From the NCBI GenBank assembly GCA_035610365.1, contig CM069435.1:93219389-93283388 (forward strand): 64,000 nt of DNA, in the 5' to 3' direction. Numbering within the stretch: position 1 is the stretch's first letter; each line of letters opens with the position of its first letter. The translations under genes were made by a program, and so were the position numbers. This DNA is from Aquatica leii (lineage: Eukaryota; Arthropoda; Insecta; Coleoptera; Lampyridae). Shown here one piece after another: positions 44,650 through 56,149 of the stretch. The notes below the pieces were generated by a model that worked only from the letters and a program-made list of their open reading frames with translations, did not search any database and was not told the origin of the DNA.

Positions 44650-45096
44650 CCTCTATTAGTTTCACACTCCCGCACCCTTCTTGGCTAGGATTCCACCAGA
44701 TGGTAGTATTGCATCTCAGCCAATTTGGAATTTATGCCGCAAAGCTTCTAATGTTTGTGGAAGATTTACTAATTGCTTGAGTCCTTTACCCATCATGTTC
44801 CACACATATTCGATATGAGCACGGTCGGGAGATCTAAGTAGCATTCACATTGCTTCGTATGAATAACAACTGCAATTTGCTTCTATAAACAATAGCACCC
44901 CATACCATAGCTTCCATAAACTCAACAGAAAACTGCACATTGCGACGTTCTCCACGTCTACGTCTGACCATCATGCGACCCTCGTGCATTTCTAAGCAGA
45001 ATCGAGATTTGTCACTGAACTACCTTATGCCATTCCACGTACCAATTCAGTTGCAAGGTAAACTACTCCAAAAGTTGCTGTTGATGACGAGTCGTC
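44650..45096 (-). pseudogene. Tc1-like transposase, C-terminal half
   Basis: Minus-strand wording: FSDKSRFCLEMHEGRMMVR with RRRGERRNVQFSVEFMEA (about 45010-44915), MVWGAIVYRSKLQLLF, then after a deletion EYVWNMMGKGLKQLVNLPQ (about 44800) and ALRHKFQIG. This is the catalytic and C-terminal region of the Tc1 group common in insects. The middle, including the second catalytic Asp, is gone. Confidence 0.78.
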
Positions 45097-45103
45097 AGCG
45101 GAA

Positions 45104-46130
45104 GGATAGATGGGACAGAGCAAGCGTTGGCAGATAGACGTATGAGCTCATTAGTACAGTAGATGAGTGGGTGAAATAGGGTGCGTCGGAGTTAAACCAT
45201 TACGTGGTTCAATTTATAACGAACCGCGAAAGTTTCGGCTCTTAAAGGATAGGAAAGTGATGGATGCATATACCGCGACGCGCAAGTAATCCAATACAAT
45301 GAAATTGCATTGGATGCTTTTCTAGCTATTGAAGAAACATTTTACAATACTCAATGCTCAGGAATCGGACAGTAACAGCTACTTTGCACGCGTAAAAGTC
45401 AAATATAAATACTTTTGACATCAGACTGACTATTAACGCTCATCTGAGAAACATCACCACAAAGGTCATCAAGATTCTAAATGCAACTAAAAAAAGTGTC
45501 GGTCACACATGGGGATTGAAATCCACAATGACTAAATAGTTATGTACTGTAGAGACAAGAGTCTTCATCACATATGTTTGTGTGCGGTAAGAGAACCAAC
45601 CGAAAAGTACAAGTTCCAAGCAGGGCAAAATACAAAAAATTGTATGCCTGCTGATAACAAGAGCGATGAGAAGTACACCTTTAGAAGCCATGGAAGCACT
45701 ACTTTTACTTCCATGATTATATCTCGTTGTAATGCAAGACAAGCAGCATACAAACTGCAGATAAATGAACACACGTCAACTACCGGGACCTACAAAACGG
45801 GTATGTACTATGTGTTGCGCAAAGAAATAAATTATGAGATTCAGCAGACAAAAAATTATGACATCTTAAAAAAAATTTAAAGTAATATATTGTTACGAAA
45901 CCGCTGGACAAGAAACTTTTGCTCGGGTGCAATTAAAAGTACACAGATAGGGCCAAAAATTGCATCATCTACTCGAAATCAGACACAAAAGGTCAGAGAT
46001 CAATCACGTCTGACTGTTAAATTGCACTGCTGACGCTAAAGTCGTCAGTAATAACAGCCAAACTAATTATAGCATGCATAAACAGTCTAGAAACATCAGC
46101 AACTTGCCAACAAGCGCACGTAATGTAGTT
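45104..46130 (+). pseudogene. RNase H-bearing non-LTR retrotransposon fragment, copy 2
   Basis: It matches copy 1 in opposite orientation. The 112-residue frame at 45542-45880 parallels the minus frame at 42435-42031 (STTFTSMIISRCNARQAAYK, LQINEHTSTTGTYKTG). The RNase H remnant follows at about 45970-46130 with more damage. A 13-base patch differs from copy 1 near 45400. It is inactive. Confidence 0.7.
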
Positions 46131-46935
46131 GGAAAAAGCCTCTTGGAATAAGCTTCTAAACTTCATAGACGAAACAAAACTGCTGAGAAAGTAAAAATCA
46201 AAGTTGCACAAAGAAACCGCAATGCAAAGACGCCAAGTCAACCACCATGTCATTTTTTGGAAATTGTTTCAAAACTATTCTAAAAATCAAGTCAAAGTTT
46301 TTTTATCTGGGACCGTTGTTGGCAAGGTAGTTCTAACGACAATTTTTTGTTCTCTTTCAGTTCAGTGTTGAACTAAGTGATGTTTAAATACAAAAATGGT
46401 TTTTACAGTTCTGAAAACCTATTTGGTTTTTGGACATTCTTCTTCTAATTCAGTTTCCATTCGTATTTTATATTAGACACTTATGTAAAATCTGTTTTGT
46501 CACTTTCTAAAATAATGACTTAATTTATTTAGGCAGTCTCAAATTGATTAATTTTTGGTACGTTGAATTTTGCGCTTTCATTGACAAGTTGCGTTGTTCA
46601 AAGCTGTTATGCTACTTTGTGCTTTAGTCTGCTACCATTTTTTATACCAGAAGGTGGTCGATTTCCTCTTGAGTTATTGTATATCCAGTAACTTGCAAGT
46701 CATGTAGGAGAACTTCCCCTGCCTGTGAAGAATGCGCTTCTGCGTTTCTCAGTTTTCTACCTATGTCCCACATGTGTTTAATAGACGAGAGATGGGCAGA
46801 TATAAATGGCTATAGTAAGATATTAACATTGGTTTCTTCGAATCGATTTATAGAGTTTTTTTTTGTAGAGATAGGCATTATGTTACTGAAAAAGTGGGTC
46901 TTTCAACTGCTAAAGAAATTAAAAAATATGAGGTT
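45104..46935 (-). repeat. Right arm of the large inverted duplication
   Basis: It is the reverse complement of 40620-43005 apart from the 300-base difference. The Tc1 3' portion lies at 46650-46935 and the non-LTR RNase H portion at 45104-46640. Confidence 0.85.
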
Positions 46936-47390
46936 TTGTCACTGCAAACTACCGTATGCCATTCCACGTACCAATCCAGTTGCAAGGTACACTACTCCAA
47001 AGGTTGCTGTCGATGACGAGTCGTCTACGAAAGCACAATATGTAGTCAATAAAACTGCAAACCAAAAGCAAACTGTACGAAGGGTTACAAAACGTTCTTC
47101 GGATCGAAACCATTGATTGGCTATTGATCTTGTGCTCGAGAATCGGTCTTTTAATGCCATTAATCAAAGATGGCGGTTCTGGATCACATTTATCTGTCTT
47201 GGCCGTCCACTTTCTCGTCTACGATGTTCTTGACCTTCTCTAGACCATGCTTGATGACACCGTACTACAAAGGATTGGTTACGGTTAAGACGGTCAGCAA
47301 TTTTTCTTAATAAAAAATTACTTTCACGTTGCCGCAGCTTTAAAACGTAAAAAAGAACATAAAAACAAATGAGTTGCAACCAAAAACAAT
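46936..47390 (-). pseudogene. Tc1-like transposase, N-terminal half
   Basis: The minus frame from 47379 reads FLLRKIADRLNRNQSFVVRC and HQAWSREGQEHRRRESGRPR, then NRHLRLMALKDRFSSTRSIA. These are the paired-like DNA-binding domain and GRPR AT-hook of Tc1 transposases. A frameshift near 47160 precedes the start of the catalytic domain. Upstream to 47580 is the presumed inverted terminal repeat. Confidence 0.82.
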
Positions 47391-47879
47391 ACCGAAATAT
47401 CTTTTAAAAAACATACCCGATAATTTCGATTGTAACAAGTAAAACGTAAAATTTTCCATGGCTACAGAATTATTTTAAATGAAATTTTAATCAATTACTA
47501 CCTTTCACCAGTTAAACGTTTCTGCCAAGTTTGGTCCAAAAATTCAAACGCCTTCTTGTCACAGAGATATTTTGTCATTTTAAAATATTTTGTTTTGAGT
47601 TAGGTTTGACTCTAATTTATTTTTAGAAACAGAATGAATTTATTCGTCTCTGAATCTAATATCAAAGAAAAGTAGAAAATTTTGAAAATGTGTTGATGAT
47701 TGTTGTTAATAAGGTCACTATCAAAGTTCTGGAAAACAAGAGTAGTATAGCCATTAGAAAAACATTACTAAATCTGCTGTTGAAAAATATAATTTGTATA
47801 ACCTTAAGTCTTGGACCACAGAACAATAAAATACAGGATATAATATTAAAAATCAGAGAGAAAAAAATCAGCGTCTTAT

Positions 47880-48115
47880 AGAATGTATCTTATAGCTCCT
47901 ACCATCCGTACATCAAAAACCAATGTCTTAGTATATAGTAGCCATATGAGAGCATTGGAACGGATGCACTATCAAAAATTAATACTAAAAGCTCTACGAA
48001 GTCCTTCAAGTTGATTTTAAACGTTTTCGGTTCTATCTGCATAAAGACACTCTTGGTTTTTAATCCGACCTTGTGAAATATCGTAGTTAGCGCACTATCT
48101 GTTACCTTTGACATT
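47880..48115 (-). pseudogene. R1-type RT thumb fragment (tentative)
   Basis: The minus frame at 48114-47899 contains FHKVGLKTKSVFMQIEPKTF and IFDSASVPMLSYGYYILRHW. The second piece resembles the thumb wording FDNAVIPMLTYGLDIW of the R1-type element at 34150-34200. About 70 residues only, with no catalytic residues. Confidence 0.5.
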
Positions 48116-48119
48116 TTTG

Positions 48120-49850
48120 GTAGACAATACCACTATTATTGTGCAAGAAACTGACAGTAACAACCAACAAAATCAAATATATTATTTTTAGTTTCTTGGT
48201 GAAAATGGATCTTTTACAACGTTTTTACAATATATTATAATAAAGTTTTTTTAATTTAAACACTTGAGGTTTTTGTTCGTAGTAGGCCGTTTGCTGTTTT
48301 CGTTAAAATTACCGAAAGCAACTTCGGCAGCCAATAGAGGTTCTTCCTTTTTGAGAGAAATAATTAATCAGGTTGACCAACCCAAAAATGTTAACCAGAA
48401 GTTCAAAAAACCTCTAAATATGGCCAATTACCTCTTGTAATGAAACGTCGTCGTTACAACATTTCTGAGTTTCTCATAATTTTTATTGTCAAAAATTAAT
48501 CCTTTTTTCTAACTTACTCTAAAGCAGTTTTTCAAAAACATAATGCACTTAATCACTCTCAAATCGGTAGAAATATTGATGTCAATTTTAATTGGTTGTT
48601 ATTAGCAGCTGGAAGATTGCGTTAAACGTATTGTATTTAAATTTGTTTATCTATTAAAAAATCATTTTGTTATTGTTATTGACTAATTTTAAGAATCAAC
48701 GTTTACGCAGTTAGTAGGTATACAAATTCTATAAAAATGTTAAAGTTTAATGCTTATTTAATTTAACATTGTCAAAGAAACCTTGTCATGTCTAACGTAA
48801 AATACCGACATGTCCTATTTGCGAAAACGCAAAATGAAAATGGACGACCGAATTAAATAAGGGAAAGGCTTGGATAAGTGAGTAAATTGGTTAGCCAGTA
48901 GGTGTACCTTTAAACTCGTGTCATTTTCCTAATATAATAATGTCTGTCCATTTGTCCAAAGTCGAGGAGAATAGAAAATGACATCTTCATGTAAATTAGA
49001 TAGTACACATTTCCCTGCCTTGCTCCTCATTTCTTAACGTCAGAATATGTAAGCTTCATATTTAGAATTAAACTGAACTTTACAAATTGTTAATCCTGTC
49101 AACGCATATTACGAGAATATGTTATCCTTTATACCTGCAAAATGCATTATTATCCTTGTTTTTGAGGCCAAAACAAATTTATTATAATTGTTGCTACAGT
49201 AAATTAATTCGAACATTAATGCCAAAATGATGATATTTTATTAGCGAGGAAACTATGACTAAGGTCCCCATTAAAACTGTTTTCAAGTGATTTAATTTAA
49301 TATTGAACTCATAATTTAAACGTTCTATTTTTGATTTGGTCTTACGATTTAATTGCGCGCAGTTTTCGAAGACGCCACTGATTGAAAAACGGCCTTAATT
49401 TGCCCGCGCCATAAATCGTTTCGAATTTAAACGAGGTGGACTCGCGCCAAAATTGTTGTTCGAACTCGTGCAATTATTTATTATTTTTATTGATGCTAAA
49501 TTTAATTAACGTCGGTGAAATAGCACCTTGAAAATAATTCTCTTAATTAAACTATAATCGTTTGTGTGTGTGTTTTTTTCCGCGTCTGATGATTTTTGCA
49601 AATACAATCGTGTGAATCTGAAAAACTAATCGAAAATTTAAATATCCTCAAGATTGCGTCATCGATTTTTTCTTGTTGTAAATAAATTTTGATTAATTTG
49701 ACAATAACAGGTAATAAAATAACGTGTCATTTTTTGTTCATCGTTAAAAAATTCAAATTATTGTGTTATGCAAAATATCACTAAACTACAATAGTTAAGT
49801 AACGCTGAAATCTTTTGAGTACAAGAATTGTCATTTGCTACCAAAAAAGT
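48120..49850. other. Gene-free interval; possible unique host sequence
   Basis: No element is recognised. The patch 49240-49560 is more mixed in composition (GCGCGCAGTTTTCGAAGACGC, CCCGCGCCATAAATCG) with several homeodomain-type TAATTA words and a (GT)n tract at about 49563. It is a candidate for non-repetitive, perhaps regulatory, host DNA. Confidence 0.35.
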
Positions 49851-50358
49851 GGCAGCTTAAAGATACCCTTACAGTTTTTTTTAGCAAAAACATGTTTTTT
49901 TGCCTCATTAAAACTATCTCGATATTATGCAACTCACACGACATCAAAAACAACTAAGGAAACATCAAACTTAGTTCTTGGTTTCCCGTTAAAACAAAAT
50001 AATGTGATTTTTTTTCTCCAGGTGGTGGTTTGTTTGGCGTCCTTGCACTGCGTTCTTCTTGGTACTTTTCTACGCCTCTGATTATTACTCTCAACAGTTT
50101 TGTTTTGTCAAAGTTAAGAAGCTTTTTTGAAGAAACTCGTCATTGGTTAATTTTGGTTTCTTAAAAATCGTTATGTGTTGCGTTTAGTATACTGCGTTCA
50201 CACAGCAAAACCTTCGGAGTCTCGTCCTCCACCAAGCATACGCGGACTAGAAGACTACTTTGTAAGTCCATTTTTATTAAGACCACAGCGGTTTGTAAAG
50301 AGTAATCCTGTGAGTTTTTTTAACCTTTGTTGACTCATACATGATACCACAGTTTAAC

Positions 50359-50863
50359 GGTCTCTATCCACTATAATATACAATACCATGACCATGCTAT
50401 GAATGTATCAGGCACGAAAAGTGACACCACATGCACTACTAAGCACACAGTAACGGACCGACCGCGTTTTATGATCGTATGCAACTCGTATAATGACCGT
50501 ATCATCAGTGTTGTGTGGACGAGTGTGTCATAAAAAACGGATATGGCTATTAAATTAAGTAGCAGACAATTAGACATGGTAGCTATCATTTTGGACGAGG
50601 AAGAAGAACCCGTTTGTACATCGTTTCACCGTCGATGCGCAGCAGTTTAGCAACGTCGCGTACCATGCATGAAGCATATCAGAACCGTCAAAATATTCTC
50701 GATATGAATTTGGTGCCGGTCCAGGCATCGTATGCTACGTGCATGGTGGGTGACCGATCGGTCCAGTGGGTGTTGTTTCATATTAATTCATACCAAGCAT
50801 ATTTTTTTGGATGTACCGGTACGGTTACGGTCATGGCGTGGTACGGCACTCTGGTCAGAGACC
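50359..50863 (+). mobile_element. PIF/Harbinger-type deletion derivative
   Basis: About 505 bases begin GGTCTCT and end AGAGACC, bordered by TTAA-like sequence on both sides. The ends pair imperfectly for about 50 bases (both read CCATGACC about 25-35 bases in). Inside is the start of a transposase: ATG at 50543, MAIKLSSRQLDMVAIILDEE and EE, a stop at 50648. The acidic LLDEEEE signature after a short helix is seen at the N-terminus of PIF-type transposases. The rest of the gene is missing, so it is non-autonomous. It is noticeably richer in G+C than its surroundings and is not the same family as 5789-9018. Confidence 0.55.
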
Positions 50864-50949
50864 TTAAATGTTCAATTCTGGCTCTATAAGGAAGACTTTT
50901 GTGTGCCTTGTCCTTACAGAGTTTTTCCATAGTTTCCTATGTTATGCTG

Positions 50950-51340
50950 ATTATTTGCTGCGGATTAGTTCTTTTCCGGTATTGTACAAAATTCCAAAAA
51001 CGGATTTAGGTTTGATATAGGGGTTTGTTGTGCCTCTTTTAGATAGTGCGTTTGTCATAAAGTTTTTCTTTACACCATAGTCTCGTGGTACCCAGACTAG
51101 CTGCACTTGTTGACAAATTGTCAATATTTCTATACGGTTTATGCATGTCATAATCAGTTAGATTTTACTACGGACGACATTAGCGCCAATAGTTCTGCTT
51201 GACTTTCAGATATGATCGATATCGGACTGTTTGTGTATGATCTCGAGTCAATGATGTTTTTTATACAATAGTCGATAGCAGCTACTTTAGCTTGAAAAGC
51301 AAACGCATTGTTACCCAAAGTCAACAAAATTTGATTTTCA
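50950..51340 (-). pseudogene. RNase H domain of the non-LTR element
   Basis: From 51330 the minus strand reads GTGIYVTNHHENQILLTL, FAFQAKVAAIDYCIKNIID, ISESQAELLALMSSVVKSN (the first conserved acidic position shows E where D is usual) and, after a stop, TCINRIEILTICQQVQLVWV and PRDYGVKKNFMTNALSKRG. In intact relatives this is WVPGH.GI.GNE.AD.LA. The His and the catalytic Asp are lost here. The order and spacing leave little doubt of the family. Confidence 0.82.
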
Positions 51341-51374
51341 TGGTGATTGGTTACATATATTCCGGCACCGGTTC

Positions 51375-51460
51375 TGACCTAGACAAAACCTTGCTAAAAT
51401 ACGCGATAACTTTTTCTTGTCCATCTTGTACCTGCGAAAAAACTGCGCCAAAACAAATTT
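51375..51460 (-). pseudogene. Gypsy RT/RNase H sliver
   Basis: The minus strand reads FGAVFSQVQDGQEKVIAYFS and KVLSRSE without a break. This is the RNase H start of Ty3/Gypsy Pol (usually GAVLSQ..DG.E.VIAY.S..L). It sits directly 5' of a non-LTR RNase H, where it does not belong. Confidence 0.7.
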
Positions 51461-52560
51461 TCCATTTAGTCTTGAATAAAATCGTCGAAGTAACTTTTTT
51501 TTTTGGCTTCATATGTGTACCATATAGTTCTTATAACTGCGCCCGAGTAAATGTTTACTGTAGACTCGTCTCATGACGTTATTATTATTTTAAATTTCTT
51601 TAAAATATGGTAATCTTTTGTAAAGTTTGATCTAGTTAAGATTGTTTCGTCACGCAGCACATTGTATATACCCGGTGTGTAGATCTCGATGTGTGACGTG
51701 CAGCCTGTATGTTGTTTTTATTATTACAACAAGGTGTAATGCTGGAAGTGAAAGTAGAGCTTCCATAACTGCTGTAGACGTAGTTTTTGTTGCTTTTGTT
51801 AACATGCCGACATGCCAATCTCCGCACTTTGCTCACTTTGAAAGGCTTGCCTTTTAGGTTGATTCTTTTTACTCTATATAAGCGTGTCGATGTAATCAAG
51901 AGTCTTATCACCACAGTATATAACCATTTAGTTATTCTGGTTTTCAATCTCTATGTGTGACCAACTATTCTTTTGGTTGCACTAAGAACCTTGATGGTCT
52001 TCATTGTAAAAATTTCCAGATAAATGTTGAAAATCAGTCTGGTATCAAGTGTAAATCCAATATTCATATTTGATTTTGTTACCCGGAGCGTGACTCCATA
52101 CATTGCAAGTGGCTTTATATCATTGGTTTTTTTGTCGTTTAGTTAACGGAACGATTGTCGTCTTGATTGGGTTTACTGACAATTTTTTTACACTATTTTT
52201 CGACGATGTTTAGCGTACTTTGTATAATGTTAATACAGTTGCACAAATGTCTTATTTGTAATAATGCCAAGATCGTCGGTATATCTTAAAACAAATGCCT
52301 CTTTGTCTTTGCATTTGGCTGTTCATGACAAGACTCTACAGTATAGGTGACAACACCTTGATTTGTAGACACTGTCAACAACATTGGCTTCTACAGTGCT
52401 ATCGTACAAAGTAACTGCTACCGCTCGATTTCTGAGCATTAATAAGTTAAAATAGTAAACCTACTCTGTATTTTGGATGGTGTTGGTTTAATGCTTAATT
52501 CTTCTAAAGGACAGAATTGCATCAGCAAACTTGTATTGTAAGCTGCTTGTATGGCTTAAT

Positions 52561-53490
52561 AAAATAATTATGTTATTGTTAGATATTTAAAAAGTAAGTT
52601 CTAAAGTTGCAACACAAAAATTGCAAAGATTAACTAGAACAAACTTTAAGAATTTATTTTGAAAACATTAATTACATTTAAAAAAAATCTTCTAGTATAT
52701 TAGAAAGTAGAAACTATCATACCAGTTATTACTTTCAGCGCCTATTGTTTCTCTCTACGCTTATGACTCTAGAATCTTGTTTATCACTGAGTACTTCAAA
52801 GTTGTCTTGCTTGGTATATTAAACAAAGATTGCCTTATTGCTTTTTTTGTTAGAGACGGGATTTACAGACTTGGACTTTTTAAAATAAAGAATTTTTTTT
52901 TAACTTGATTGATTGATAAGTCTTCTGGGTCTATGTAGTAAAGCAAAACGACGGTACATTTAATCCAATAAATGCGTGTTTTTTTAATGCTTTAGTTTTA
53001 TGCTTATGATATAAATATTATAGCACCGAAAAAGATTCAGATCTGCTAAACTCAAACAGTCCCAAAAATGCAAAAAACCCTGTCGTTTTCAAATTGTAGT
53101 ACATTTATAAGATTTTAAGCAGTTTAGAATTGCTGATGATTACAGAGCTTCAATTGAAAAAGGTTAGTATTGGTGCTTTTATAATAAAAAAAATAGTCCA
53201 AATCTGTGTATCTGCTTTAATTTACAATAAAAACTTTTAAAAACTCAAATTAGAACTCTGTAGTAATTGGTGGGTAGACTGATTACTCTAGTAGCTGACG
53301 TTGCCAGTTCTAAGTCTGGATAAAGCAGAACGGTTAAAAGAACGGGCTGAATCTACATCTTGCAAAGAAGAAAACAAACTTAAAAATATTTTAGGTTCAG
53401 ACTCTGGACAGATTATACGGAACGATTGGGCGAGAAACAAGATAAATCAAAAATGGTAAACAACAACGCCACTCGGATGCTGGAATATAC
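52561..53490. other. Unassigned A+T-rich interval
   Basis: No clear element. GTTGCAACACAAAAATTGC at about 52608 resembles the Tc1 terminus at 39890 and may be a lone end. Confidence 0.35.
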
Positions 53491-53499
53491 TATCATATA

Positions 53500-53610
53500 T
53501 TTGTAATGATTAAAAAGTAATCGCAATGATGAATGTACACAAAGTTGACGTATGTTTGTCGGAAACAAAAAAAGATTTACCAATACAAGAATTACATATT
53601 GATATACAGT
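53500..53610 (+). pseudogene. Non-LTR endonuclease scrap, possibly RTE-like
   Basis: About 35 codons read MMNVHKVDVCLSETKKDLPI and QELHI, which resembles the conserved ETKK segment of apurinic-type endonucleases in RTE-type elements. It is too short for a firm assignment. Confidence 0.4.
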
Positions 53611-53624
53611 GCAACTCTACTAGA

Positions 53625-54110
53625 ACCTTAATGACGTAGAGTAGGCTTCAGTGATGAATCCCAATTCTGTTTAGAGATGCATGATGAGAGAGACGTGGAG
53701 AACGGCAAAATGTTCATTTTTTTGTTGAGCGGCATGTGCACTACACTGTGGGGATTATGATATGGTGTGCTATAGCCAATGGAATAAGTTTTGTTTGGTA
53801 TTCATCTGAAGCAATATGAACGCTCGGCAAATGTTAACAAAGCATAGAACCCTATATTCTTCCATTTTGTAGCAGCTAGAAGACTTACTTTTCTAGCAGG
53901 ATATTGCCCGTTTCCACATAGCAACACACTATGTAGATCGATTCAAAAAAACAAATATCAATTTCTTACCGTGGCCACCTTATTATTCTTATTGCCAAGT
54001 TTGATCACAAAGTTTCCACCCCTTCTTGGCGTCGCAATTTCAACGTCAGAGAGTATACATGTGTCCGATGCGTACACCCTACACAGATACTAAATGTCAG
54101 ATCATTAACA
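53625..54110 (+). pseudogene. Tc1-like transposase relic, catalytic region
   Basis: The plus strand reads RVGFSDESQFCLEMHDERDV (53640), TLWGLWYGVL (53750), then a diverged FLAGYCPFPHSNTLCRSIQK (53900) equivalent to the FQQDNARPH region of the copy at 40665, and QFLTVATL. A presumed terminus containing GCCAAGTTTGATCACAAAGT and CCCTTCTTGGCG is at about 53995-54035. It is closely related to the two Tc1-like copies further left. Confidence 0.72.
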
Positions 54111-54129
54111 TCAGTTGCAATCATAACCT

Positions 54130-56140
54130 GATCTTGTATAAATTTTTATTAAACGTTATATAGAAAAACAGAAGAAACCAGTAGAAATTTGTGAATAAAT
54201 TCGACATTGCATCCTTTTCAGACAATACAATAAAGCATTTACATGGAAGCAAACTGAAGGATAAGATAGATACAAACCTAATATCAAAAAATAACGTAGA
54301 AAACAAAATCTCATCATTGAAAAACGAATACTAGGAATAGTTATAAAGCTAAACCATACAATGTAGAAAGCAAAACTACCGCTGTCAGCATTAATATAGA
54401 CGAACAAAATAAGTTTTTTTTCCGGAAAAGTCAAAGAACTAAATAGTATGGCCATATTATGGCAATTTTTTTAGTTGAAAACTGCATTAGAGTTTCCAGT
54501 GCTAAAGAGTCTAAATAGAACAAAACAACATGATGGTTTCTAACTAACAACTTCATAGTTTCCTACATGCTCAACCACTATCTTTAGGAAACTTCAAAAA
54601 AGGCGGCTTTATATGAAACATCGATACAAACTTGAACTTACCGTAAAAAATTAAGCTAATTGTAGTAGATAGATTTAGCCAAAGCAAATAAAAGCTGGTC
54701 AACACATACGACAAAAGTTTGTTCTAGATTAAAAAAATCTGTAATTTTTGTTATTTCTTCCGGCATTGAGAAACAAAATTTTTATCAAAGAAAGGTAAAA
54801 GAAAACTACGCGTTAACTTAAATTGTTTTGCTTATTCAAAATCTAAAGACTCATCTTTCGGTTAGTAAGAATACGATTCAGCCATTATTGTTCTATTTGC
54901 TCCTTAGATTCAAATGCAGAAGAGATGCTGTGGTTTACTTTTGGGTGTTTTTTCGAGAACGAAAAAAATAAAATAAATAATAATAAATAAAACATAAGGA
55001 AGCTTTGACACGGTTTTGTTACTTTGATAAAAAAATGTTTGTGACTTCATTTGGCGGAGTCTGAAAGATTGCTGTTCCGTGGAAATATAATTTTAATTTA
55101 CCAATTACAAAAACACTATTAGGCAAGTTTGAAGAACATATGACACCTTTTTATTAAGCTCTGAGATTCTCAAAGTAAGCAAAACTTGCTGTTGTTTTTC
55201 TGATTTTTTTTGGTAATAGGAACAGGTTTTTTATGTATGTTGACAATTAGTTTATTATTTTGTGTGTTTCTTAATATAAACAAGAACAGATACAGTGAAA
55301 CAAGTAAGTTATGACCTTTCTGACAACGAATGTTATTACCTATTACTATAGTGCTATTAATTAGCTGATAGTGAAAACAAACTAAGCTGCTCTAGTCATG
55401 GAGTTGATAACACATTAGAGCTGAATATTCTGGAGAAATATTTACAGTTTGTAGACCATCATTTTTGTGACCATCAAAAGATTTTTTTCTGAGTTATAAC
55501 TTTTATTCATTTTTTAATGTAACCGCGTCATCATCAAAGTTTAATAAACATTTTTTTAAAATATTGGCATCGTCTCAATGCAAGAACTCTCTCGTGTAGA
55601 CGACTACTATGTGTATTTGAAATGTTTTTACTTCAACACCTAGGAAATTTGCTACGCTGTTACTTGATTCACAAAACTAGCTTTCTCTGATACGAAACGT
55701 GTAGTGGAAGAAAATGTAATACTGTCGCAGATAGTAATGATCTTTTTTCTTTTGATTGGCATGTTCTTAAATCAGTTTTGTGTGCCGCTTTAAGTTGTAC
55801 GTTATTGGCAATTTTGGCACATATCTGAAGTTTGGCAAAAAATCAACCTTATACAAAAATTTTCTTGAGTGCTCTTCTTATTGTATATAAAACATATTTT
55901 AGATAGGTAGATAACGTAGTATGGTCTCCTGAACGTTTGCGTTTTTTTACCTGTCAAGTTTTGTTTTATTAAAGTACACATTGTTTTGCCACTTTGCTTT
56001 GTCTGTTTAAGATCAATTTTTTTCCTCTAATTTAATATTTATGATACAACTCATAAATCATTGCACTTTTCTGAAATTCTATTAAATTATCTTTAAGCGT
56101 GTTGCAGGCAACATTAAGTGATTTATTATTATGTATAACA
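54130..56140. other. Gene-free A+T-rich interval
   Basis: I see no recognisable element, repeat or gene. Minus frames at 54455-54121 have hydrophobic composition expected of A+T-rich chance frames. Confidence 0.4.
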
Positions 56141-56149
56141 GAGCAAGGG

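Larger units (their letters stand above)
44505..47580 (-). mobile_element. Tc1-like transposon split by a 1.8-kb insertion
   Basis: Related termini face each other at 44505-44600 and 47470-47580; both contain TTTGG(G/A)CCAAACTTGGCA and TAGTAATTGATTAAAATTT read inward. The transposase N-terminus is at 47390-47150 (minus) and its C-terminal part at 45060-44650. Between them lies 45097-46935, the right arm of the inverted duplication. The break is bordered by an approximately 88-base direct repeat of Tc1 sequence (45009-45096 and 46936-47025), much longer than a normal target duplication. Confidence 0.75.
49860..52560 (-). mobile_element. RNase H-bearing non-LTR retrotransposon, copy 3, with insertions
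   Basis: The minus strand holds the second half of an LOA/I-type ORF2. RT box FVLRYTDDLGIITN is at about 52290, KLSVNPIKTTIVPLTKR at about 52170, and the thumb and connection at 51947-51600. RNase H at 51330-50950 keeps ISESQAELLALMSSV and VQLVWVPRDYG, and the tail NPYIKPKSVFGI follows. The 3' part is displaced to 49860-50190 by a PIF derivative (50359-50863). A scrap of Gypsy (51375-51460) lies just upstream of RNase H. This copy gives the family its identity. Confidence 0.78.

Noticed and set aside
45503..45774. Minus-strand frames in the right arm
   Set aside because: Shadows of the non-LTR connection region on the plus strand.
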